A stretch of DNA of 64,000 nt from Mucilaginibacter lappiensis (GTDB lineage: Bacteria > Bacteroidota > Bacteroidia > Sphingobacteriales > Sphingobacteriaceae): positions 30,035-94,034 of the forward strand of contig NZ_FTMG01000016.1 of NCBI RefSeq assembly GCF_900155965.1, read 5' to 3'. Under the pieces are notes generated by a model, which saw only the letters and a list, made by a program, of their open reading frames with translations, had not been told where the DNA came from and searched no databases. Below are positions 17,461 through 24,947 of this stretch, piece by piece (the first letter of the stretch is position 1; each line of letters begins with the position of its first letter). Made by a program: the position numbers and the translations under genes.

Positions 17461-18825
17461 ATGAAGATAAAAAACAGACTGGCGCTTCACTTCTCGCTCA
17501 TTACTGCAGGGTTATTGCTGGTTATATTGGCGGTTATCTATTCTATATTTTACAATCTTTTTAAAAACGATTTTTACGGGCATTTAAAAGATAGGGCCAA
17601 AGTGGCCGCCCAGCTTTATTTTGAGGCCGATGAAATATCAACCGATTCATTGAACCATGTACGTGAACGCTACCTGGCCAAATTACCCGGCGAAATACTG
17701 GGGATGTATGATGAGCACGATAAATCTTTTATTGGCGGGGCACATCAGTATTGGTCGGCCAGTGTTATCGATAAAATCCGTAATAAAAAGTTCATGCAGT
17801 TTACGGAAGGTAAAAGACAAACGGTTGGTATTTATTATAATGACAATCAGGGTAACTTTGTTATCCTGGTTTCGGCTTTTGATGAGCTCAACTACAACCG
17901 CCTGATTAAAATGGCGCAAATCATGCTGATTTCTTTTTTAGTTATCAACGGATTGCTGTTTTTCCTGGGCCGATGGTTTGCGCAGCGATCGCTGGCGCCC
18001 ATTGATGGCTTAATTATGCAAATGAACCGCATAACGGTTAATAATTTGCATTTAAGGGTTGAGGAGGGTAAAGGGAAAGATGAGATAACGGCATTGGCCC
18101 GGTATTTTAACCGTTTGCTGGAGCATTTGCAAAACGCCTTTGAACTGCAGCAGGCTTTTGTAACTAACGCCTCGCACGAATTAAGAACACCCGTTACCAG
18201 CACCGTTGGCGAAATAGAGGTTGCCTTAGCCCGGCCGAGAACGCCCGAAGAATATCAAAAAACACTGCGCTCTGTTTTAACAGATTCCGAACGACTTAAT
18301 GAAACCATAACCAGCCTGTTAGAACTGGCCCAAACCGATATGCAGTACACCCAGGCCAAACGCGAGCCGGTAATGATTGATGAGCTCATATGGGACCTGC
18401 ACGATTATTGGAAAAAGCAAAAAGATGCCGGAAAATTAGTCCTGGAAATTTCGAAACTCCCGGAAGAGGCCGATCTTCTACGCATTTATGCCAACAAGGC
18501 CCTGCTTACCATAGCCTTTAATAATTTAATAGGTAATGCTTTTAAATTTTCCAATAATCAGCCGGTGGTATGTAACCTGTATGCCGATCAGGAAATGATC
18601 AGTATCAAAATAAGAGATTCCGGGATAGGCATACCCGCCGGCGATCTGCAAGAAATATTCACCTCATTTTACCGCAGCCCCAACGGCCGCTCATTTCAGG
18701 GTAGCGGGATAGGTTTGTACGTTACCCAAAAAATCATCCACTTATTTAACGGGATTATTTTAGTAGAATCTGAAAAAGATAAGGGTACCATTTTTACCGT
18801 TAAATTCCGACCTTCGGTAATCTAA
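17461..18825 (+). CDS. Sensor histidine kinase with HAMP domain, cognate to the OmpR regulator
   Basis: A 454-residue two-helix sensor kinase. TM1 lies near 9-32 and TM2 near 151-170, enclosing a periplasmic sensor domain of about 115 residues. HAMP follows (about 172-225), then the phospho-acceptor H239 in NASHELRTPVTS, and the ATP-binding domain with NLIGNAFKF, DSGIGIP and GSGIGLYVTQKI. The periplasmic domain contains some His and Asp residues (YDEHDKS, GAHQYW) that could bind metal, but this is inference. By position it controls the efflux operon that starts 68 bp downstream. Confidence 0.92.
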   Translation: MKIKNRLALHFSLITAGLLLVILAVIYSIFYNLFKNDFYGHLKDRAKVAAQLYFEADEISTDSLNHVRERYLAKLPGEILGMYDEHDKSFIGGAHQYWSASVIDKIRNKKFMQFTEGKRQTVGIYYNDNQGNFVILVSAFDELNYNRLIKMAQIMLISFLVINGLLFFLGRWFAQRSLAPIDGLIMQMNRITVNNLHLRVEEGKGKDEITALARYFNRLLEHLQNAFELQQAFVTNASHELRTPVTSTVGEIEVALARPRTPEEYQKTLRSVLTDSERLNETITSLLELAQTDMQYTQAKREPVMIDELIWDLHDYWKKQKDAGKLVLEISKLPEEADLLRIYANKALLTIAFNNLIGNAFKFSNNQPVVCNLYADQEMISIKIRDSGIGIPAGDLQEIFTSFYRSPNGRSFQGSGIGLYVTQKIIHLFNGIILVESEKDKGTIFTVKFRPSVI

Positions 18826-18877
18826 TGCCGTTCTAATGTCGATTTAATCCGGCTCTAATTCGTGATGTGTAATTTTG
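18822..18877 (+). promoter_or_regulatory. Efflux operon promoter with four 11-bp-phased direct repeats
   Basis: CTAAT, CTAAT, TTAAT and CTAAT start at 18822, 18833, 18844 and 18855, exactly 11 bp apart, beginning within the stop codon of the kinase gene. TAATTTTG at 18870-18877 matches the Bacteroidota -7 consensus and lies 17 bp before the outer membrane factor start. Eleven-bp direct repeats ending near -35 are the standard arrangement of OmpR/PhoB-type regulator sites, and such a regulator is encoded at 16774. Function is inferred from spacing and context. Confidence 0.6.
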
Positions 18878-18893
18878 CTAAAACAAATATACT

Positions 18894-20171
18894 ATGCACC
18901 TCAAATTTGTTATCGTTCTTTTCTATTCAATTCAACTATGGTGTATGGTTACCGGGGCCAGTGCTTATGCACAAGGCCCTGGTAACGATACCCTGCGAAT
19001 GAATGTAAAAGATGCCGAAAAAGAATTTTTAAACAAAAACCTCAACCTGCTGGCCCAACGCTATAATATAGATATAGCAAGCGCGCAGGTAATTACAGCA
19101 AGACTGTTCCCTAACCCCGATTTTAATTTCGCTAACGGTATCCATAACGATACGCATGATGCCTACCGTAATAAATCACTTGGGCTGTCGCAGTTATTTA
19201 CTACAGCCGGTAAGCGAAACAAAAATATACAGCTGGCCAAAATTAGTGTAGACCAGGCCAGATACCAGTTTTTTGACCTGATCAGAACGTTAAGATTTAC
19301 GCTCCGGAGCGATTTTTATACCATTTACTATCAGCAGCAATCGGCCAAAGTTTATAACGAAGAGATAAGTTCGCTGGCCCGAATACTGGTGGTATTTAAA
19401 GAGCAATATGCCAAAGGTAACATCGCCCAGAAAGAAGTACTGCGTATACAATCGCAGCTGTACGCTTTACAAACGGAGTATAATAACCTCATTGTTGGTA
19501 TAGATACTACAGAAAGTGAGTTAAAGATGCTCATCAAAGCATCGCCCAATAGTTACGTTATGCCAATAGCCGACCATGACGATGTTCAGGAATCTGTTAC
19601 CACAAAACCTTACAAGCAACTGCTTGATTCGGCCTATGCCAACCGTTACGACTTAAAAAACGCAAAATCTATTGTTAATTATAATACGGTTAATCTGGCG
19701 CTTCAAAAAGCCACCGCCATACCCGATGTATCCCTTTCATTAAGCTATGATAAGTTTGGCGCTTTCAATAATAATTACATTGCCGGTGGCATCGAATTTA
19801 ATCTGCCATTTTTTAACCGTAACCAAGGGGGGATTAAACAAGCCCGCCTAGCTATCGACCAAAGTAAGGTTCAGCTGCAAAGTCAGCAGGATCAGCTCGA
19901 AATGGATCTGGCAACAACCTATAAAGGGGCTCTCAGATTAGAGAATCTGTACAACGGATTTGATCCGCAGTTTAAGCATGACTTTACACATTTGATACAG
20001 GAAGTGTTTAAAAACTATCAGAAAAGAAATATCGGCTTACTGGAATTTCTTGACTTTTATGATTCTTACAAGAACAACCTGCTACAGCTTAATGCCCTGC
20101 AGTTAAGTAAGGTTACTTCGCTTGAGCAGCTGAATTTTATAACCGGCACCCCTTTTTTTAATCAACAATAA
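18894..20171 (+). CDS. TolC/CusC-like outer membrane efflux protein
   Basis: The outer membrane channel of a tripartite RND pump, 425 residues. It has a signal peptide (ending SAYAQG) and the repeated coiled-coil architecture of outer membrane efflux proteins: helical segments such as LLAQRYNIDIASAQV and LDSAYANRYDLKNAK, with beta-strand segments between (PDVSLSLSYDKFG, GGIEFNLPFFNRN). No lipobox cysteine is seen, unlike E. coli CusC. It is the first gene of the efflux operon (21-bp gap to the adaptor). Confidence 0.9.
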   Translation: MHLKFVIVLFYSIQLWCMVTGASAYAQGPGNDTLRMNVKDAEKEFLNKNLNLLAQRYNIDIASAQVITARLFPNPDFNFANGIHNDTHDAYRNKSLGLSQLFTTAGKRNKNIQLAKISVDQARYQFFDLIRTLRFTLRSDFYTIYYQQQSAKVYNEEISSLARILVVFKEQYAKGNIAQKEVLRIQSQLYALQTEYNNLIVGIDTTESELKMLIKASPNSYVMPIADHDDVQESVTTKPYKQLLDSAYANRYDLKNAKSIVNYNTVNLALQKATAIPDVSLSLSYDKFGAFNNNYIAGGIEFNLPFFNRNQGGIKQARLAIDQSKVQLQSQQDQLEMDLATTYKGALRLENLYNGFDPQFKHDFTHLIQEVFKNYQKRNIGLLEFLDFYDSYKNNLLQLNALQLSKVTSLEQLNFITGTPFFNQQ

Positions 20172-20192
20172 AATACTCTAACAGGATAATTC

Positions 20193-21296
20193 ATGAAAAG
20201 ATCAACCCCTATAAATACATTGATTTTTGTTGCAGCGGTGCTGTTGCTGCTTAATCTTTTTGCCTGTAACTCCGATGAAAACAAAGAGGCTGCGAGGGTG
20301 CCTTATACCGTTCCGGATTCCTTGATGAAAACACTGGTTATTGATACGGTAAAAGTAACCAACATTACCTACGCTATTAAGTTTAACGGCGCGGTTGATT
20401 TTAACACCGATAAGGTTATTAATATATTCCCGCTGATAAGCGGAACTCTGCAGGATATCAACGTGATGCAGGGCGACCAGGTAAAAGCCGGTCAGGTTTT
20501 AGGCGTTATTAAAAGTGCCGAGGTAGCCAACTATAACGTGGCCCTCATCAACGCCGAAACCAATGTACGTTTAACCGCCAAACAACTCGATCAGCAAAAG
20601 GATCTGTTTAAAAGTGGCCTGGCCTCAAAGGTTGATATTACCAGCGCAGAGGTTAATTATGAGCAGGCCATAGCGGCCCGCACGGCGGCACAACGTATCC
20701 TGCGTATCAATGGCAATAACCCTAATGGCGAATACGTCATTAAGTCGCCGATCGACGGTTTTGTAGTTCAGAAAAATGTAACCAATAGCATATCTATCCG
20801 CACGGATAACAGCGCCCCCATGTTTACCATATCCAACCTTAAAAAAATATGGGTTGAGGCCAATGTGTATGAAGAAAATATAGGTAAAGTGCATGAGGGT
20901 GATGAGGCTGAAGTGAGCACGATATCATACCCTGATAAAGTTTTTAAAGGGAAAGTAGATAAGCTGATGAACGTACTTGATCCCAACAGCAAGGTAATGA
21001 AGATGAAGGTGGTCCTGGACAATCCTAACTTTATGCTGAAGCCGCAGATGTTTGCCACGGTTACGGTAAATAATACCGAGAACGAACAGGCGATAGCCGT
21101 TTCCAGCAGCGACCTCATTTTTGACCATAGCCAGTATTATGTTATTATTCTGAAAGGTCCCAAAGATGTACAGATCAGATCGGTAGAGGTATCCAGCATT
21201 AACGGGAAACTGGCTTATATCAAAAGCGGGGTATCTAAAGGCGACAGGCTGATAGGCTCGCAGGCGGTATTGATCTATGGGTCATTAAACAACTAA
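20193..21296 (+). CDS. RND efflux periplasmic adaptor (CusB/CzcB-like lipoprotein)
   Basis: The membrane fusion protein linking pump and outer channel, 367 residues. The lipobox LFAC puts the lipidated cysteine at C25. The chain shows the barrel-sandwich (INVMQGDQVKAGQVLGVI and YVIKSPIDGFVVQKNV), a helical hairpin (about 105-165) and a beta-barrel domain (WVEANVYEENIGKVHEGDEAEVST). There is no separate heavy-metal-binding domain or Met-rich/His-rich N-terminus, so metal specificity is not given by this subunit. Confidence 0.9.
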   Translation: MKRSTPINTLIFVAAVLLLLNLFACNSDENKEAARVPYTVPDSLMKTLVIDTVKVTNITYAIKFNGAVDFNTDKVINIFPLISGTLQDINVMQGDQVKAGQVLGVIKSAEVANYNVALINAETNVRLTAKQLDQQKDLFKSGLASKVDITSAEVNYEQAIAARTAAQRILRINGNNPNGEYVIKSPIDGFVVQKNVTNSISIRTDNSAPMFTISNLKKIWVEANVYEENIGKVHEGDEAEVSTISYPDKVFKGKVDKLMNVLDPNSKVMKMKVVLDNPNFMLKPQMFATVTVNNTENEQAIAVSSSDLIFDHSQYYVIILKGPKDVQIRSVEVSSINGKLAYIKSGVSKGDRLIGSQAVLIYGSLNN

Positions 21297-21320
21297 TTAT
21301 TTATCCTTAACTAAAAGCAG

Positions 21321-24300
21321 ATGAATAAACTACTTAAGGGAATAATTGGATTCTCGTTAAAAAATAAGTACCTGATACTTTCTCTTGCCGGCTTATTGGT
21401 TGTTAGCGGGATAATCACCTTTATCCAGATGCCTATTGAGGCATTTCCGGATGTTACCAATACCGAAATAGATATTATTACCCAGTGGCCGGGCAGAAGC
21501 GCCGAAGAGGTGGAAAAGCTGGTCACCATCCCTATTGAAATAGCCCTGAACCCGGTACAGAAAAAGGTAAGTCTGCGCTCGAGCACCATATTTGGGTTGA
21601 GCTATGTGAAAGTGATATTTGACGATGATGTGAAAGACCCCGAGGCTCGGCAGCAGGTCATGAACCTGTTAAATAATGCCACATTACCTCCTGGTCTTAA
21701 TCCGTCGGTGCAGCCGCCTGTTGCACCCACCGGCGAAATTTTTAGGTATACGCTTAAAAGTTCGGTACGTGATGTAAGAGAACTGAAAACCATACAGGAC
21801 TGGGTGATTGACAGGCGTTTGCGGGCCATACCCGGTATTGGCGACATTAACAGTTTCGGCGGTAAAACCAAAACCTATGAAATAACAGTTAATCCCGAAA
21901 AGCTGGCTACCTTAAACATTACCCCGCTTGATGTATTTACCGCCGTTCAGAAAACCAATATCAACGTTGGCGGCGATATGATCATCCAAAATAACCAGGC
22001 TTTTGCCGTACGCGGTATAGGTTTGTTGAACGATATCCATGAGATCAGGAACATTGTGATCAGCAACAATAACGGGGTGCCCGTGCTGGTTAAAGATGTG
22101 GCGAATGTAGAGATCTCCAACCTGCCCCGCCTGGGTTGGGTTGGCCGGAGTGATGCTCTGATAGATAAACAAGGCCGAAGAACCGTGGTAGACGATACCG
22201 ACGCGGTTGAGGCTATTATTGTAATGCGTAAAGGCGAAAACCCTACCGAGGTGGTAACCGCCTTGAAAAAAGAGGTAGATAAGCTAAACAATGATGTGCT
22301 GCCTGCTGATACCAAAATTATCCCCTACTACGATCGTACCAACCTCATAGATTATGCTACACATACCGTATTGCATAACCTTATTGAAGGTATTATCCTG
22401 GTAACGCTGCTGGTATCGCTGTTTATGTTCAATTGGCGTACTACGCTTATTGTTTCTATTATCATTCCGCTTGCTTTATTGTTTGCTTTTATTTGTTTGC
22501 ACCTCATGGGCATGTCGGCCAACCTGCTTTCGTTGGGCGCTGTCGACTTTGGGATCATCATAGATGGTGCGGTGGTAATGGTGGAAGGGATGTTTGTATT
22601 TCTTGACCATAAGGCGGTCATGTTAGGTATGGACCGCTTTAACAAGATCGCCAAAATGGGGATGATAAAAAATAACGGCGCCGTTTTGGGCAAGGCTATT
22701 TTCTTTGCTAAGCTCATTATCATCACCGGTTTGCTGCCCATTTTTGCCTTTCAAAAGGTAGAGGGTAAACTGTTTTCGCCATTGGCTTATACGCTGGGTT
22801 TCGCGCTTATCGGAGCTTTGATTACCACACTGACGCTGGTACCTGTACTCATTAAGTTATTGCTTAGCAAAAATGTTCACGAAAAGCACAATCCTTTTGT
22901 GCATCACCTTACTGCCTTTATGCTTAATGGCTTTACGCGATCATTTAAGCGGAAAGAAGTAGTGGTAACCGTGTCACTGATAGCAATGGCTGTGGGTTTG
23001 TTCTCCTTTAAATTTTTGGGGAGCGAGTTTTTGCCCGAGTTGGATGAGGGCGCCATATGGCTAAGGGTGCAATTGCCTTATAGTGTATCGCTTGATCAGT
23101 CGGTAGAAACCTCCAAACAGGTGCGAGCCATACTGATGACCTTTCCGCAGGTTAAATACGCCGTATCGCAAACTGGCAGACCGGATAATGGTACAGACGT
23201 AGCCGGCTTTTACAATAATGAGTTTGACGTATTGATGTATCCTGAAGAGGATTGGAAACCGAAGATATCCAAGGAAGAACTTATTAGCCAGATGAATGTG
23301 AAGCTGGCCAAACTCCCGGGTGTCGATCTTAACTTTTCGCAGCCTATCAGTGATAACGTGGAGGAGGCTGTATCCGGAGTAAAAGGTTCCATTGTGGTTA
23401 AAGTTTACGGCGACTCGTTAAACTACATGGAATCAAAAGTAAACGATGTGTACCGGATATTGAAAGATGTAAAAGGTATCGAGGACTTGGGCGTACTGAA
23501 AAGTATTGGCTTGCCCGAGTTGGATATCCAGCTCGATCAGCAAAAAATGGCCCAGTATGGTGTGGCCACTGCCGATGCTAACTCTGTAATTTCCATGGCT
23601 ATTGGCGGGCAGGCGGCATCAACCTTATATGAGGGCGTGCGTACCTTTGATATCCGGATCCGTTTCCCGGAAGCGTTCAGGAAAACCCCTGCCGATATTG
23701 GGAACTTGCTGATTCCCACCCAAAGCGGGGCCAAGGTTGCCATTAAGCAAATTGCCGATATTACTCAAAAAACTGGTCCCTGTTTAATTTTCAGAGACGA
23801 GAATGAGCGGTATGCTACACTCAAGTTTTCGGTACGCGGCCGGGATATGGGTAGCACCATTGCCGAGGCACAGGAAAAAGTAAATGCCAAAGTAAAACTA
23901 AAACGAGGCTACCACATGGCCTGGCAGGGCGACTTTGAAAATCAACAAAGGGCCCAGAAACGCCTGGCCGAAGTGGTACCCATTAGTTTAGCGCTTATCT
24001 TTTTACTGCTCTTTATCATGTTTGGTAATGTGAAAGATGCTACCCTGGTATTTTTAAATGTGCCTTTCGCCATTGTGGGCGGTATACTGGCCCTGCATAT
24101 TACCGGCACCAACTTCAGTATATCTGCAGGTATAGGTTTTATAGCGTTGTTTGGTATCTGTATACAGGATGGCGTGTTGCTCATCACCATATTTAAACAT
24201 AACCTGGAGGAGCTAAAAGGCGATAGCTTTACTTTATATGCCGCTATTAAGCTGGGTGTAAACTCCCGCATCAGGCCGGTAATGATGACCGCGCTGATGG

Positions 24301-24482
24301 CAGCCATCGGCTTGTTCCCTGCTGCTATTTCACACGGCATCGGGTCCGAAAGTTCCCGTCCGCTGGCCCGGGTGGTTATCGGGGGTATTTTGTGCGCCAT
24401 GCTGTTTAGTCTTTGGGTGTTCCCGCTCATTTTTGGCTGGGCTTATCGCAAATCCGATCCGTCTTCAAAAAATGTCAGATAG
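21321..24482 (+). CDS. Heavy-metal-efflux RND pump (CusA/CzcA family)
   Basis: The inner membrane proton-driven pump, 1053 residues, full length for the family, with two large periplasmic loops and twelve membrane helices. TM4 carries the HME-RND signature DFGIIIDGAVVMVE with D409, D415 and E422; the spacing equals D402/D408/E415 of CzcA, residues needed for proton transport. The second porter loop reads FSQPISDNVEEAVSGVKGS, with Glu rather than Met after the QPI motif, which looks more like CzcA-type divalent pumps than Cu/Ag CusA. That metal preference is an inference. A long terminator follows. Confidence 0.92.
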   Translation: MNKLLKGIIGFSLKNKYLILSLAGLLVVSGIITFIQMPIEAFPDVTNTEIDIITQWPGRSAEEVEKLVTIPIEIALNPVQKKVSLRSSTIFGLSYVKVIFDDDVKDPEARQQVMNLLNNATLPPGLNPSVQPPVAPTGEIFRYTLKSSVRDVRELKTIQDWVIDRRLRAIPGIGDINSFGGKTKTYEITVNPEKLATLNITPLDVFTAVQKTNINVGGDMIIQNNQAFAVRGIGLLNDIHEIRNIVISNNNGVPVLVKDVANVEISNLPRLGWVGRSDALIDKQGRRTVVDDTDAVEAIIVMRKGENPTEVVTALKKEVDKLNNDVLPADTKIIPYYDRTNLIDYATHTVLHNLIEGIILVTLLVSLFMFNWRTTLIVSIIIPLALLFAFICLHLMGMSANLLSLGAVDFGIIIDGAVVMVEGMFVFLDHKAVMLGMDRFNKIAKMGMIKNNGAVLGKAIFFAKLIIITGLLPIFAFQKVEGKLFSPLAYTLGFALIGALITTLTLVPVLIKLLLSKNVHEKHNPFVHHLTAFMLNGFTRSFKRKEVVVTVSLIAMAVGLFSFKFLGSEFLPELDEGAIWLRVQLPYSVSLDQSVETSKQVRAILMTFPQVKYAVSQTGRPDNGTDVAGFYNNEFDVLMYPEEDWKPKISKEELISQMNVKLAKLPGVDLNFSQPISDNVEEAVSGVKGSIVVKVYGDSLNYMESKVNDVYRILKDVKGIEDLGVLKSIGLPELDIQLDQQKMAQYGVATADANSVISMAIGGQAASTLYEGVRTFDIRIRFPEAFRKTPADIGNLLIPTQSGAKVAIKQIADITQKTGPCLIFRDENERYATLKFSVRGRDMGSTIAEAQEKVNAKVKLKRGYHMAWQGDFENQQRAQKRLAEVVPISLALIFLLLFIMFGNVKDATLVFLNVPFAIVGGILALHITGTNFSISAGIGFIALFGICIQDGVLLITIFKHNLEELKGDSFTLYAAIKLGVNSRIRPVMMTALMAAIGLFPAAISHGIGSESSRPLARVVIGGILCAMLFSLWVFPLIFGWAYRKSDPSSKNVR

Positions 24483-24494
24483 AATTGAATAACA

Positions 24495-24540
24495 TTAAAA
24501 GAAAATCCCCGAGGCGATTGCTCCGGGGATTTTCTTTTAA
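24495..24540 (+). terminator. Strong terminator of the metal efflux operon
   Basis: A 17-bp perfect stem (24495-24511 against 24524-24540, containing AAAATCCCCG / CGGGGATTTT) with a 12-nt loop sits 13 bp after the pump stop codon. Confidence 0.85.
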
Positions 24541-24567
24541 TGCTCCCTTAATGTCCCCTCATAGTCT

Positions 24568-24575
24568 CTCGCAGA
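24568..24575. repeat. Left copy of the 8-bp target-site duplication
   Basis: CTCGCAGA abuts the left terminal inverted repeat of the MITE-like element and is repeated without change at its right border. Confidence 0.75.
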
Positions 24576-24856
24576 TTTAAGTTAACCCACAAAATTGATC
24601 AACTTGAAATTTCAACGGGAGGCATCTACGGAGCCAAAGAACGTGCTTTTTTAGAGCTATAAACAGGTGGCCCCGCTGGGGCCGGCAATGCTTTATATTA
24701 TAATCAGTATACCTGGAGTACCATTCGGCCTCAGAGAGGCCACCTGTTTATAGATAAAATCTAAAGAAATACCGGACTCCTGCGGAGTCTCCTGATCCTG
24801 AACTTACCTTCCGGGTACTCTTTAGTTCACATTTAGATTGTATGGGTTAACTTAAA
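24576..24856. mobile_element. 281-bp MITE-like non-autonomous element
   Basis: TTTAAGTTAACCCA at 24576-24589 and its exact reverse complement at 24843-24856 form 14-bp terminal inverted repeats. The 8-mer CTCGCAGA stands directly outside each end (24568-24575 and 24857-24864), as expected for a target-site duplication. Inside, a 16-bp inverted pair (24657-24672 and 24738-24753, CTATAAACAGGTGGCC) encloses smaller hairpins such as GGCCCCGCTGGGGCC, and GACTCC/GGAGTC pairs near 24775-24789. No ORF is present, so movement would need a transposase in trans. Families with 8-bp duplications include IS66, ISL3 and IS256; I cannot choose. Confidence 0.8.
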
Positions 24857-24864
24857 CTCGCAGA
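24857..24864. repeat. Right copy of the 8-bp target-site duplication
   Basis: CTCGCAGA abuts the right terminal inverted repeat; it matches 24568-24575 exactly. The lack of change suggests a fairly recent insertion. Confidence 0.75.
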
Positions 24865-24947
24865 GGACCCTGAGGTATAAAGTTTGCCCAGCCTCGAGGT
24901 CTCCTGAAAGGGATCCTGGGAGGGCTAAATCGAGTCGATACCGCATG

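Noticed and set aside
24576..24856. The element as a fragment of an insertion sequence coding for a transposase
   Set aside because: It holds no ORF of useful length in any frame, and both termini are complete, so it is a short non-autonomous element rather than a broken IS.
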